Origin: Bemisia tabaci
Lineage: Eukaryota > Arthropoda > Insecta > Hemiptera > Aleyrodidae
DNA: 64,000 nt
NCBI RefSeq assembly: GCF_918797505.1
Contig: NC_092798.1
Coordinates: forward strand, 2,989,501 to 3,053,500
Direction of reading: 5' to 3'
In this document: one piece after another, positions 51,560-63,720 of the stretch
Position numbering within the stretch: the stretch's first letter is position 1
Layout of the letters: each line of letters starts with the position of its first letter
Translations under genes and position numbers: made by a program
Notes under the pieces: model-generated
The model's input: the letters and a program-made list of their open reading frames with translations, nothing else
What the model was told of the DNA's origin: nothing
Database searches by the model: none

Positions 51560-52250
51560 TCAAATACCGAAAAAGGGGTGAATGTCAGCTCTTATTTTGG
51601 GGAGGCTGTTTAACTGGGCAACTTAATTTTCTCCGAGAGAACGTTTGTGCGGTTCCCTTTGAAACATTCAAGGAATTTGCTTCGGACTATGTAGAAAATT
51701 CACTGAAGCACACTAATCCGCAAAACCGTTCTCATGTGAAAAATTAAAGTGCGCAATTAAATTTGGCAAAGGCTGGATGTGGCTTGATTCCTTTCTGTTT
51801 AACGCGGTCCAATTACTTCTAACCGCGCTGCGTAACGGTAATTCGGAAAAATTCATGTTCTACTAGTGAAAGCTAACGCTTACAACATTCTGTGCCATTG
51901 AATCGGATGTTGTATTTTTAATGGAGGTAAAATTGTTGCCTTTTCATGGGAGCGTAGCGTGTGCTGCCTTTCTACTGATTGAAGGATTACTTCTTATTGA
52001 GAATCACAATTAACTTGAAAAGCTACAATGTTTCATTGCATTGCATATTGCCCATCCTTCTAACACATGGAACTCATTCTGCCGATCGGTGAATGATGTA
52101 AAAATTTTGGAACTTAATGTTAACAAATTTTCAATTTTATTTCTATGTTTTCATGGCACTGTGCTACTTCGTGACTTAATCTGGTTCATAATTGCTCGTA
52201 ACTTCTTTTTACAATCCTGATCTCTCTTTTTGGTATTTTTTTTTCTTTAG
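51560..52250. other. Intergenic, no gene seen
   Basis: AT-rich. GAGAACGTTTGTGCGGTTCC at about 51635 repeats a segment near 4380 and 35210 (inverted), so part is an old interspersed repeat. Confidence 0.4.
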
Positions 52251-52592
52251 ATGATGCGTATTTATAAAAAAAATCCAGTTTATATCTTCAAAACTATTGG
52301 GTACAATGACCAAAGTCATTATTCCCGACCGCCATCGTACAATCAGCCTGATTTTTATAATGTTTGTGGGATTGATAAAAAATCAGTTCCTGTAATGTGT
52401 TATCAGTTTTTAGGAATAATTCTCTGTCAATCCAAAAAAGAATATGAAGATCAGGCTGAGGATGGAAATGGCCGATTTTGGATAGGCCTTTTCATTGATA
52501 AAGGAGCACAATTTGTGGTGCTTCCATTCTTATCCTACCTGGTGACCTTTTCAACTTTATGTCACCAAATTTCATTGCAATCTACTCAATAA
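52251..52592 (+). CDS. Possible terminal exon or orphan reading frame, 113 codons
   Basis: Opens straight after a strong pyrimidine tract ending TTTCTTTAG, so it may be a 3' exon. It reads MMRIYKKNPVYIFK, then SRPPSYNQPDFYNV, then SKKEYEDQAEDGNGRFWIGL, to a TAA, with AATAAA about 65 bases further on. No domain is recognised and no upstream partner exon was found within several kb. An AT-rich chance frame is the alternative. Confidence 0.22.
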   Translation: MMRIYKKNPVYIFKTIGYNDQSHYSRPPSYNQPDFYNVCGIDKKSVPVMCYQFLGIILCQSKKEYEDQAEDGNGRFWIGLFIDKGAQFVVLPFLSYLVTFSTLCHQISLQSTQ

Positions 52593-53215
52593 TTGTTTCA
52601 TCTAAAAACAGATACGTCATTTCCAGTTAGCGAATTAGAAATTGAAGACAGGAAAAATAAAACTCCAACACTCAATCGTGTGATTCTTTTATTTTCGATT
52701 TTTCTATAACAAAGCATACACTTGTGGACGCCATTTTGTGTGGGTGCCGTTGCTGCTATATTGAATGACGAAACTCAAGACATGGACCCAGGAGGTCTGT
52801 GTAGAGCGCACATCAGACCTAAGATAAGTTTCTTTTTTTTCTCTTTGTATTCGCGAGAAAAAATAGTTTAATCGGCGAGGAGGATGACACGCTCAGGAGC
52901 AAACAATGCTTTGAATGGTGTGGGTTGTTGAAATGAAAAACAATTAACGGTAATCTTCACACACAGGACATAGGCTTAGGATTGGATTCATAGTCACTCC
53001 TCAAATAGCCCCTTTCCTCATAGAGACCCTTAAATTGTTCATACTGTTATTGAAGAGGCTTTTAAAATATAATCAATCAAAATAAAAATTTGTTCCAAAG
53101 TGAACATATGTATTGGCCTCCTGTAAAATTCTACGGTATCTCTGAGGAAATGATCTTCTGTGGAATCTTTGGAACGCAAACAATGATTTTACCCTACAAA
53201 AACTATCGAAACATA

Positions 53216-53293
53216 TGGACGTATTTATGCCAAAAGGAACTATGCGGATAGGATTCGCGTGCAACATAATTTCTTTTAGCATAAACACGTCCA
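53216..53293. mobile_element. GGACGTATTT-family minimal element
   Basis: 78 bp: TGGACGTATTTATGCCAAAA and its complement TTTTAGCATAAACACGTCCA around a short centre. Close to the copy at 814-895. Confidence 0.7.
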
Positions 53294-53397
53294 AACATTC
53301 TACACTGTTTTCTCTAATTTTAAGGTGTGTGCGAAGCTGTCTCTTTTCTAAATTTGCGATATTCTAACTTTTGTGTTTTATATTGTTCGCAGTTTCA

Positions 53398-53525
53398 AAT
53401 GGACGTATTTCTGCCGAAAGGAACTATGTGCATTAAGACATGAGCCCTGAGACCCATAAGAACACATGTATTACAGGGCTTACGACAATATGCACATGGT
53501 TCCGTTTGACAGATTCACGTCCAAA
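53398..53525. mobile_element. GGACGTATTT-family short element
   Basis: Ends TGGACGTATTTCTGCCGAAA and GACAGATTCACGTCCA with the CATGAGCCCTGAGACCCATA centre. More diverged than 50034-50163. Confidence 0.8.
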
Positions 53526-53529
53526 TCAT

Positions 53530-54527
53530 TGTAGCTCCTTGCAAGGATCTCTTTCAAACATTATACTGTTGAAGTTTACTGGAAGTTTGTGAGTGTCGCA
53601 GAAAATTAGCAATCGCCGGCCAATAGCGCCAGTCTTTGATTGCAAGATGTTGGCCTTGGAGCGCCTTCAATTTTTGTGATACTCTACGCTTTGTCACGGA
53701 GTTAGTTTAGTTGCCTATCAGGTCCAAACTCATGGACCTCGTGGACAAGTCCAACTATGGTCATGGCTTTCAATGCAAGTTTTCCTGGTGTGCCTCCTAC
53801 CACCATGTTCTTATGAAGAAAAGTTTCTATTCACGTTGAAGATAAAATAAGTACTCTAATCTTGTTTTTTCATTTCTGAATGTTATTTATCTGAGTGTTC
53901 TATTCACCAGCGGGCTGCAAATGGCTGGCGATTGCCAATTGCCTGTGACATAAACATTGTCTGTTTCATGATCTGTCTTAATCACGATATCATCCATATG
54001 GGGCGATCTCTATTAAGAAAAGGGATCGTTAAAGGAACAACTAGGAATGCGATTCTTTCTGACCATAGTGAAAACTGTGGTTTGTTACATTTTTTTTAAA
54101 ATAAGAAAAAAAGAGCCTGCAATATCATTTTAAAAGACGGAAGCAGGGCAGTCACACCAGCACACACCAGAGTAAACGTTCCAGGAGTAACCGTTTCTCC
54201 CAAGACGTGAAAGAATATTCAATACATCCTGCACTGTGCACTGAAAATTTGCGGGTAAACTACAATATTTCCTCTCAAATAATAATTACAAATTGAAAAA
54301 TATTAATTTTATTTTGGAAAAAAATCTGTTTAGATTACGTTAGAGAACCCGTCATCCAAACAAGCAGCACGGACTCCCGCACAGTATATAGGCTTACAAA
54401 ATTGCAATAATTCCAGAGTAATACATATAGGTTCATGGTATTATCCTTAAACGTCGAAACGTCATCCATGAGCGTCGTAAATATTACCAGAGAGAGTTAC
54501 CCATCCCTTTTCAGGGTGCATTAACAT
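53530..54527. other. Intergenic, no gene seen
   Basis: AT-rich. Contains only a short fragment of the palindrome-bearing repeat family (TTGGAGCGCCTTCAATTTTT near 53655). Confidence 0.4.
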
Positions 54528-54677
54528 CAGTGGCGAGATATCACTCGTCGATATCGATATTTCCCCCTTTGGCACTATGATGAAGAATCGATTATTAGGG
54601 CACATCCTGATAATCGATCCTTTTCCAAAGGTTTAAATGGGGACAATGGATTCATCGCAAAGCTCGGTACGTCACTG
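54528..54677. mobile_element. hAT-type MITE, TSD ATTAACAT/ATTTGCAT
   Basis: Ends CAGTGGCGAGATATC and CGGTACGTCACTG; inner CCTTTTCCAAAGGTTTAAATGG. The TSD matches 6 of 8, so this is an older copy. Confidence 0.75.
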
Positions 54678-55319
54678 ATTTGCATACATTTTCGGCAGTG
54701 ATGTGCGATCGAAAATATTACAATACGACACGAATCAGATTCCTTGGAAAATTGTCGTGGAATGAAATAAAAAATGTGTTTTACCATTCAATATACATCA
54801 ATTACGACCAGCCATCTGAACTTCATCTCACTTTTTCCTGCCAGGTGCTGTGCTACGACCAGTAGATGGTGGTAATGTCTTTTGGGTATTGATCCCCATA
54901 AAACTTCTTTACTTTTGAATTTATTTTGTTTACTTTTTTCCCGTGCATAAGAATTTCAGCTTTTCATTTCCACCTGAATTGAGTTCATGGTTAAGTTTGA
55001 TAGTGAGTTTAAGAACGCAGTAAGGCACTCGTGGACCTAAAATCAGTAGATGATTTGTTAGAGTGGGACTTAGCATGGATGTTACATAGGTGTAATAGTC
55101 CCTGATGGAGCCTTTGGAGATTTTGCTAAGCTGCATACAGCTAATTTCTCGAATCTGCAGATATTTGCAAAATCAAGATAATACGTATGAATGTTGGAGT
55201 TTTTTTGCCAACGTGCGTTAAAAAATTCAGCATAAAGCTGAATATTTATAATTTATAATACGTATACATGCTAGGCTCCAATCAAAGTTGAGTTGGGCTC
55301 TTCAGGAATTCGTCATTAG

Positions 55320-55482
55320 CAGTGGCGTGGCGTGCTTTGTGATCTATCGATATTTCCCCATTTGAAGCTACGTAAATAATCGATTATTAAGGTGTTCGCT
55401 GCGAACACCCTGTTTGCCGATACTTCTCCATAGGTTTAAATGACCGGTCGATCGATATATCGCAAAGGAAACCACGCCACTG
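55320..55482. mobile_element. hAT-type MITE, TSD GTCATTAG/GTCATTAT
   Basis: Ends CAGTGGCGTGGCGTGC and ACCACGCCACTG; inner AAGGTGTTCGCTGCGAACAC hairpin. TSD 7 of 8 at 55312-55319 and 55483-55490. Confidence 0.88.
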
Positions 55483-55614
55483 GTCATTATATTCAACTCG
55501 CCGGGCCGATCATTTAATTTCCCGCTCAAAACTTGAAAATTCAATTTAAGGCTATGTTATCATTTTTGTAGTGCTTTCTGTTTTTCTTTAATTTTTCTCG
55601 TAACTCCATTTTAG

Positions 55615-55991
55615 TAGAGTACCTATATTGAGAGAGTATGGCCACTGGGCCCCATGGAGAGGCTTAGGACCCAAAAATGGCGGTGCTTTGTTTTGGTTTT
55701 TGTGGATGGGAGGGGGGTCATTGCCAACTTTTGACGGTTTTCACCAACCGCACTTGCTGCCAACCTTACTACATCTGAGATGATTTTTCTCAAAAATTGC
55801 ACACGATTAGCCTTAAAAATATGTAAAGATGTCGCAATAGTGCATTTGAGTAAATTTCTCGTTACGATAAGCAAAGAAAACTACATTTTGAGTCATTTTG
55901 CATTACATTAATTTATGGCGTCCGCCATTTTTGGGTCCTAAGGGCTCCATTTAGCCTAAGATGGCTTAGCCAATCAGAGGTGGGTACTCTA
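55615..55991. mobile_element. hAT-type element, TSD CATTTTAG
   Basis: Ends TAGAGTACCTATATTGAGAG and GGTGGGTACTCTA. The 8-bp TSD is exact at 55607-55614 and 55992-55999. Shares its body with 9755-10510 and gives the empty site for two insertions there. Confidence 0.88.
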
Positions 55992-55999
55992 CATTTTAG

Positions 56000-58900
56000 A
56001 TACAAATTGTTTTAACATTCGGCACAGTATTGGCGGATTGAGAAAAGGTGTTCCTGGGTAACTGCTGGCGGAAGTGGGTCAAGTTATACATTGACGTGGG
56101 TAATATTTTGATTATTTACTCGGATGAATTCTAGTTTTTTTTATGAAATTTTGTATTCACAGATCAAAATGAAAATAAAACAAAAATACACATAAATGAC
56201 CGATGAAAAGAACACTTAATGTCTCAGGGTTTTCTTTCTAAGCCTCACTTTTATCTGAAACGATTAAAATTTCCTTTGAAATTTTATTTCATCTTATGTT
56301 TGAAGGTCGAGGCCTTGAACTCCCCATTTTGTTATGAAAATGTTTTAAATTGTTTGAAAAAAGGGGAAAAAATCTCAGTAAAATATAAATTTGATAAAAA
56401 TTACATTTAGTTATAAAAAAGAGTAAACGTATAAATTCAATAGTTTCTAACATTTAAAAAACATCAAAACAATATTTCTTGGTTAATGGATACCTTAAAT
56501 TAATGTTTTGTACATCGTTTAAAGGGTTTAAAATTAATAATAAAAGGGACGTTTGGTATAGGTAACCAAGTGTGTATTTGAGAAAAACGCCGTGGGTGGC
56601 TTGGCTATTTTTATTCTTGATTCTTGCAGAACAACAAAAATGTTCCTGCAGGGATTCATTACTGAACCTTGCGACTCGATATTTGTCGACGCATTATTTA
56701 TTCATCCATTCATTTTTCCACAATTGCTTCGATTATATTTTTACATTATTTATAATTGTTCACTCTTCTGCAGAAAAGGTATATCGATTAACAGTATTTT
56801 TGTTTTACTGCCTTAGGCTGTGTGAAAATTATGTGCTCGCTGCAATTTTATCTGGAGCTGGGTAAAATTCATCTTAAAGATAAAATTGCCTTTATAACGA
56901 TGAAGATTCTAGGACTCGTCTTACAGGTTAACAATTTTGCGAAAATTACTTCCTCATTTACTAAAAAAATGGTGAAAAAATTGGGTAGCACCAATGAGCA
57001 TGCACTTTAGACGGGATTTTTCCAAAACCTTGTGGAAAAACTTAATGAATATTAAACATTTCCACACACACACATGTCTTGTATGTCGATATTCGTCACG
57101 CGATATGTGTCGTGATGGCAAATATTCCACAAACTACATAAGGAAGTTCATAATTTTCCACAAGCATGCCCTGTAGTTTTCTGCTTCGAAATATGCTTTT
57201 ATACTTTTCGGTAAAGCATTGAGTCCTAAGATGATTGCCCACGTGATTAGAAGAGTACAATAATTATTATCATAAAATCAACAGAAAGGGGAAACAAGAA
57301 GATTGATTGGTAACATGATTAAAATCGAAACAAACTTAAATAAATTCATCCAACGAAAAAAAGTAACATTTTTAAGTCCGGGGACATTATGCAAAACAGA
57401 GCAAAAAAAAAACAACAAAAAAACAAAATGAACAAAAGTTGGTATAAAACTGATGATCCACAGCAAAGGTAGCACATAAAGACCCAGAGAAGCGCGTTAA
57501 GTTCAACAAATTCAGAGCGAGCTAGAACGTATTTCGATGGCCAACCGACGACCCTTGTATTTTTTGTAGCATCAAAATGATTGGTAGTTTTATTCGGAAG
57601 TATTAGCCTTTGGGTGGAAAACTTGCTTTAATTGGTTCAATAATTTTGAGGGGATCCGACCAACAATTTTCAAAAAGAATAATTATAACAACTGACAACC
57701 ACAGAGCAGTGTTGACCATTTTATGTTGAAGGGTTCGAAGAATCGTGCACTTCTACACTTAGAACTCTGGTGATATGACGTTCTTCAAATTTCTGAATCT
57801 ACAGAATTACTGGGGGAAAATTAAGAAAACAACTGACGGCCGAATATGAGAGATAAAAAAATAAAATTTTCAAAACAGAGGCAAATTACATGAAGTGTTA
57901 GTTAAGAACCAACGGAAAAACCTAGGAATTGGAGTAAAACGGAATAAATCCATCATTCAAGCGGATTTCCAATAACATAATTTAATGGAAACAACAGTTG
58001 CGATGAACGACATATTTGAAAAAAAAAGGATCACGTAGTTTTTCGGCCTTCTTCATATACGTTATTGCTTAAACTTCCGCGAGTCTTTGGCTCCTCATAT
58101 ACTCGATTGATTATCAGCAGACGGGTTTTCCATAGTTCTCGATAAAAATAACGATTAGATTACATCCAAAGAGAATAATAAAACTCAAACAATTAAATAC
58201 ATGCAAATAACAAATTTATAGTACATTGAAGGGATCTCGAGATTCAAATTCAATTGTAAAAATATTGTGTGTGTGTGAGTTTTTTTTTTCCTTTTTTTGG
58301 TTTTTATATAAAAGAATATTTCAATAAAAGTTATTTAAGTTAATAAACTATTATTAATATAAATAAAATACATTTATTTTCTACTTAAAACAATCCATAA
58401 AAAATGATATTTTTTATGTACAAATTGTGTAAATGTAATGATTAAAAATTGATTTCCATTTCTAAAACAAACTAAGTTATGAGGATAAAAACAAAGCTCA
58501 GACATTTAGCCTGACAAATTTGTTTTGAGCGTTCATTAGCAGTGGTTTGAGCGTCTAATTGGGAACGGAGGAGGTTGTCCTAACAGAATCTGCAAAGGCT
58601 AAAAGGAAGACGTAAATTAAAAACTGGGAGATTATTAATGAAATTTGATCCCAAAATTGTGGAATGGCTTCGCTTAAACGACGTTTGGTAGCAGCAAAGA
58701 ATAACTCGGTTTTTTTTTGAGCATATTGATCTATAAAGAACTTGATAATATTAATCGCTCAATTAGTCAAAGCGTAAAACTACATGGAGCAAATATTAAG
58801 TGCGCGCACTACAAATCCAAGAGTGAACTTGTGCTTTTAATTGAGCTGCACGGAGGTAAAAATAACATTTACATGGTTCGTGCGCAACGAGACATGCGAA

Positions 58901-59207
58901 TTCAGAGACTGAAGAATTTTGAAAACACACGAGATAGAGTGACGCAATAAACGCCCGTTCGAAAAATCGCAGAGAGTAGGGACTAAAAATTGACCAACTA
59001 GTTATGCGAGGAGCGTAGATAGGAGGCTCTACGTCCAGCGATCTCATGTTCTGGAAGGCCATCTTCATTACGACCAGTCGACTTAAGGCTATTATGACTG
59101 GAGAAATAACGGTAAGCCAGCTTACTCTTCTTGAATGAAGGTTGACCTTACATTGGGTTCAACCTGAGCGATGGAAGGAACGTAAAACTAAGGAAATGAC
59201 TGAAATG
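56000..59207. other. Long AT-rich intergenic stretch, no gene or TE recognised
   Basis: A short (GT)n tract lies near 58268 and a C/T-rich tract follows. Short frames (for example 56572-56865) are AT-driven. A possible exon-like block at 56818-56863, between TTAG and GTAAAA, was not supported by any partner. Confidence 0.4.
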
Positions 59208-59435
59208 CACTGGAAAAATAAACACATTGGATCTAGAGTCCAGACCATTAAAAACATCGACAAGAAAAAATACTCTTGATTCAATCGGATTTAAGCTTAA
59301 ATTAAGAGGCAAGCCTCTTAATTTGAGCGGATTTCCTTTTGATTTAAGCTTAAATCTGATTGAATCAAGAGTCCTTTTTCTTGTCAATGTTTTCAAGAGT
59401 CTGGACTCAAGATCCAAAGTGTTTTTTTTCCAGTG
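59208..59435. mobile_element. 228-bp palindromic MITE with CACTG ends
   Basis: Ends CACTGGAAAAATAAACACA and TTTTTTTTCCAGTG. Arms of about 95 bp include ACTCTTGATTCAATCGGATT, and the central AAGAGGCAAGCCTCTT is itself a palindrome. CACTG...CAGTG ends suggest a Tc1/mariner-type, but no clear TA duplication is visible. Confidence 0.7.
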
Positions 59436-59565
59436 TGAGGTTGCCGCTGAGACAGTAGCGATTCTTGCGGTTTGGCAATCATGAGTTTCGTCCATTTAAA
59501 AGTATATAGAATAATCGATGTACATCGAGGCAAGCTGGCTCACTTAGAATCGATTGATTCAAATG

Positions 59566-59729
59566 CAGTGGCGCGGCGTGCATGATCGATTATCGCTATT
59601 TCTCCATTTGAAGCTATGGTACAGAATCGATTACTGAGTTGTTCGTTGCAAACAACCTGTTTATCGATCCTTCTCCATAGGTTTAAATGGCACATCAATC
59701 GATACATCGCAAAGTACGCCACGCCTTTG
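59566..59729. mobile_element. hAT-type MITE, TSD TTCAAATG/TTCAAATA
   Basis: Ends CAGTGGCGCGGCGTGC and TACGCCACGCCTTTG. TSD 7 of 8 at 59558-59565 and 59730-59737. It lies 250 bp upstream of the candidate exon at 59981. Confidence 0.85.
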
Positions 59730-59980
59730 TTCAAATAGATTTAAATGGGAGGAATATAGTGCTGCCAATTTGTGAGAATCGCCACCAAATTTAGGAGAAT
59801 TAGGTCAATTTTACGCGTCTACGCTTGAATTTTCGCCTGAAATATTAGCATTGTTCCAGATACTACATTTTTAAGGTAAAAATAACACTAGAAGTAAACA
59901 AACATCGAGATATCGAGCAAATTTTGCTAAATTACTAGTTTTACATCAAATTTTTGGTAACATGGTTCCATTACGCTAGG

Positions 59981-60219
59981 ATGGACATTTCAGCTTCTCT
60001 ATATCTCCCCAAAAAACCCGAGTTTGCGGACCCTGAAATAAAAAATCTGGAAAAGAACGAACGCAAAATATTGAATTTGACTTGTCAAAAGGTTACACTT
60101 CTCCCGTTCGAATTCAATCAGTTTCAATTTTGGCCTCACAAACAAGATTTACTCGGGGATCAAAAGTTGAAATGTCATTCCTGGCGTGATGGATGTACGT
60201 CTCCTGTTGAAAATTCAAG
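59981..60219 (+). CDS. Unrecognised gene, candidate first coding exon
   Basis: ATG with A at -3 and G at +4, then 79 open codons plus two bases before a good GTGAGA donor at 60220. The product looks protein-like: FADPEIKNLEKNERKILNLT, then PFEFNQFQFWPHKQDLLG and KLKCHSWRDGCTSPVENSR, rich in aromatic and charged residues with no low complexity. I do not recognise the family. It joins in frame to the exon at 60476. An upstream exon joining at the TAG of 59978 is also possible. Confidence 0.42.
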
Positions 60220-60475
60220 GTGAGATCAGCATTTAAGCACAGTTTGTTCAATATCTTGATTTTTGCTTACTGCCCGTGAGGATTGACCTTAAACTACAAG
60301 TTTACGGGGAAATCACTTTAGGAGCAATGGCGATTCTTAAAAATTGGCAACAATGCTAACACTCCATTTAAATTCCTTGAATGTATCGATTCTAAGTTAG
60401 ACAGGCTGTCCTCGCTGGCATCGATTCTTTATTATACCTCTAAATTAAGAAAAAACACTGTTGCCAACTTCGGAG

Positions 60476-60653
60476 AATAGCCACTGTTCAGCAGGAAGCA
60501 CGGCAGATAACACCCATTTCCGGGCCTGTGCGGTCATGGTCTCTCACGATAAATGTAGAACAGGATTCTCGTGGATTTCTCAGTGAAATGAAAATTGACG
60601 GACCAGAAAACCCTGATTCATTTATGAGTTATTATCCGCGTGTCTACCAAATT
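60476..60653 (+). CDS. Unrecognised gene, candidate second coding exon
   Basis: With the acceptor CGGAG at 60471-60475 the split codon AG|A gives R and the frame stays open for 59 codons to GTAAGT at 60654. The sequence includes GPVRSWSLTINVEQDSRGFL, EMKIDGPENPDSF and SYYPRVYQI. Other acceptors (60491, 60494, 60506) look stronger but break the frame with the first exon, which weakens the model. No third exon was found before the window end; two MITEs follow at once. It may be a gene fragment. Confidence 0.38.
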
Positions 60654-60776
60654 GTAAGTGTGATTTTGACTAGGAATCATATTTGCTTAGCTTAGTTCCT
60701 TACCCAGTCTACTTACTTTGTTATGATGTAGAAATCTAGCATCTGTACCAATTATACTATTTATAGCGTAGCTAAT

Positions 60777-61020
60777 CTGCCGTGTTAAGGAAAACGCCGT
60801 ATGAGCGTTTGGATGATGTTATATTTCTGCAAATAGAGTAAATTATTTGCAGAAAACTTAAGGATATTTTTCTTCGAAAATTTCAAAAGCACTAAAATTG
60901 AATCCTGCGAGTAAAATTCTCCACAGAATTCACGAGTTTTTCGCAAAATCCAAATTTTATCGGAAGCAATTTACAACGCCTGAAGCTCCATACAGCTTTT
61001 TTACTTAGCACGGCCGGTAG
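60777..61020. mobile_element. CTGCCGT-family MITE
   Basis: Ends CTGCCGTGTTAAGGAAAACG and ACTTAGCACGGCCGGTAG, with GCCGTATGAGC near the left end. Directly follows the second candidate exon of the unrecognised gene. Confidence 0.65.
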
Positions 61021-61071
61021 CATATTGAACATCGGCAAGTGATCCTGTGACACGTGAAATTGATCTCTCAT

Positions 61072-61232
61072 CAGTGGCGTGGCGTGCTTTTCAATGTATG
61101 GATTCATCTGTCATTTAAATCTATGGAAAAGGATTAAAAAAACAGGGTGTTCGCGACGAACACATAACAGATTCTTTACCATAGCTTCAAATGGGCGAAT
61201 GTCAATATTTGATCACTCACGCCTCGCCACTG
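61072..61232. mobile_element. hAT-type MITE, TSD TCTCTCAT/TATCTCAT
   Basis: Ends CAGTGGCGTGGCGTGC and CACGCCTCGCCACTG. TSD 7 of 8 at 61064-61071 and 61233-61240. Confidence 0.85.
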
Positions 61233-61240
61233 TATCTCAT

Positions 61241-62886
61241 CCATTACCACATCTCATGTGGAGAAATCCAAATTACTTTGAACGACAGCGCTTTTGGAGG
61301 ACAAGTCCGTTACAAACCACTGCGAGGTTAATCATTATTGACTATCCATTATCATTTAAAAATACATTCATTTAATTGAGCTAATATATAATTCTCATCA
61401 AATAACAAAAAAATTGGATACCTAGATGAAAAAAATGAAAAAAAGGAAAAAAAAGAGAAAACCGTGAATGGGGGTACATGCCAGTACGCACCAATCGATT
61501 TAAACACACGGGTCTTCAATAATATTGTCCATCGAACGAAAAATTCGGAAGAGTAAAGAAACAAACGATAATTCACACAAATGAGATCCTGACAGAGTTG
61601 CGGGCTTATCGGAGCGGCGGCGCCCTCCCGAACGATTGGTCAAACGTTACGTGGTTCGGTAAAAAAAAGAGAGGGGGGGCCCTCCGATAAGTCGACTCCA
61701 TTAAAATAAATTATCACAGAGAAATAATAAAAACAAAAACATGCTGGCAAATAAACGACGGAATCAATATAATTCAATTGTTTTGAATTCCTTTTGCAAA
61801 TCCGGTTTTGGGCAAGTCGGTTGGTCGGTTTGGATTTTTCATCGCGCTTACCTCTTAGTCTAATTATTGCTAAAACATCACGAGAATTCCTTACAAACGT
61901 AAAAAAAATAACATAAGTACATACTTTTATAAAAAATAATAATAATTTTTAAAAAAAACTGCGACTTCAATAGGGAGTGAAAGCACCAAAAAAATTGCAG
62001 AAACGTACAATCTACAAAATTTGGTGGTAAAGGAATAAAAACCAAAACGGTGTGTTCCTCAATTTTCCATCTCATGTGCAATCTTTTAAAAAAAGTTTCC
62101 CTGTCAATAGATAAAAATAATTGGTGATCCCCAAAACTTTGCACTCAGAGCTGCGAGATGTGAGACAACCTTACATTTATTAGAGACAACTTGCGTTCTT
62201 TGCAGTTGCATTTCTCAGGGAAATTGAGAGGGTTTCTGATTTAGACAATTGGAAAAAGAGATGAGTAATACAATGTACTGAAAATCTCAGCACAGAACTC
62301 TTTAAAAAAATTGAAAAAATAAAAGAGCATGGAAGTCATGCAAAAAAGTATGATTAATTTTTAGACGACAAGAGGAGCTATATGTTTTGAAACTGGGCTA
62401 TTGAGCATTGCTTCGTTTTGAAAAAAAGGAAATGGGAACTAAAAGTCATTTAGAGCAGATTGGAGGCGAAATAATTGAAACATAGATGAACTCGACTCAA
62501 ATGGAATTAAGATTGCCTTGATACTATCATAAGTATGGGAACAGAATATTTTAATGTTTAACCGTGGGGAGTTATGAATGCGGAGGTGCTGGATCTTTAT
62601 GACATCATACCTTTACCATAGGATACTCTTCGAAAGGCTCAAAACGGTGCCAATTACTTCCGTAGATTGAGAGCATACGGGTGAATTGCAGTCTGCCTCG
62701 ATGTACAGAAAATTGGCAATGTAGCCGAAATGCGTTACAATTCAGTCAACTGAATTAACTATTCCATTACCAATAACAGAAAAGAACTGTTACTCAATAT
62801 GCTCTTCATCTAGCGATTTCTGAGACATTTTCCCACAAAAGCCGACTCTCTTTATCATTGCAGCAAGAATTTTTAGTTGTACTCCA
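61241..62886. other. AT-rich intergenic DNA, no gene seen
   Basis: Only homopolymer-rich, low-complexity frames. A GC-richer island at 61590-61690 (GGAGCGGCGGCGCCCTCCCG) shows no feature I can name. Confidence 0.4.
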
Positions 62887-63054
62887 TTTGGACGTATTTA
62901 TGCCAGAAGGAACTAAAGACGTGTGGGAAATATGGAGTGTGCTCTAGAAAGCGGGTTAAGAAGCACTATAAATATGGGCGTGATTCTTTCCGGCAAAATG
63001 GAAAAGAGGGAATTCCATGGCGTGGCGGGCAACCAGCGTGACACGCGCATAGGC

Positions 63055-63122
63055 GCCTACAAACCTAACAGGGATACTTCACGCATTGCGCAATGCGTGA
63101 AGCATCCCTGTTAGGTTTGTAG
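63055..63122. repeat. Perfect palindrome, TTGCGCAATGCG centre (variant with GGG)
   Basis: Arms of about 34 bp, CTACAAACCTAACAGGGATA and so on, complementary apart from one base near the centre (GAAGTATC against GAAGCATC). Repeated at 6993-7063 and 34389-34453. Confidence 0.85.
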
Positions 63123-63172
63123 GCGCCAGTGCGCGTTCCGCGCTGGCAGCACGCCGCGCGCTGCTGAATGGA

Positions 63173-63720
63173 CCACTAGACAAGGTACCTTTTTAAGCAT
63201 TCTGATACATGTTTCCTATGGTCAGAATTTCACGTAGAACACGATTCGCACAACGAAAATTACTGAAACCAACTCCTAACGAAGATATTAACGTTTTTAT
63301 TTTACATTGGTTACAAGGAATTTGAACTACCCGCTCACAAGAAACTCAGACCTCTGCGTGAGTCAAATCGCGCACTACAACGGTTTCAGCAATCTTCTCA
63401 ATCGAGCAATGTTCATTTCCCACCATGTGTTGTCCAAACTATAAGCAATTTGCTATAGCTGAGCCAAAGCGTCAAGATTGAGGCTGCTTGATTTTTATAT
63501 CACAGAGACTGTCATGAAAACGTTTAGGCGCGCGATGTGAATCACGTTGAGCATTGAGTTTTCATGAGCGGGTGGTTTGAATTCACGCATCGTGAATTAT
63601 TGAATATCTTCATAAGGAGTTAATTTCGGTAATTTTTGTTGAGCGCATCGTGTTCTACGTGAAATTTTGGTTAAGAGGCATATATCAGAATGCTGGCATT
63701 CGTACCTTGTCTAGTGGTCC
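63173..63720. mobile_element. 548-bp TIR element, ends GGACCACTAGACAAGGTAC
   Basis: Inverted ends of about 100 bp: GGACCACTAGACAAGGTAC, CATTCTGATACATG, AGAATTTCACGTAGAACACG, mirrored at the right. No transposase frame inside. Confidence 0.75.

Noticed and set aside
56572..56865. Membrane-like 97-codon frame and exon-like GCTGTGTGAAAATTATG block
   Set aside because: AT-driven hydrophobic peptide; no homology signal and no partner exon.
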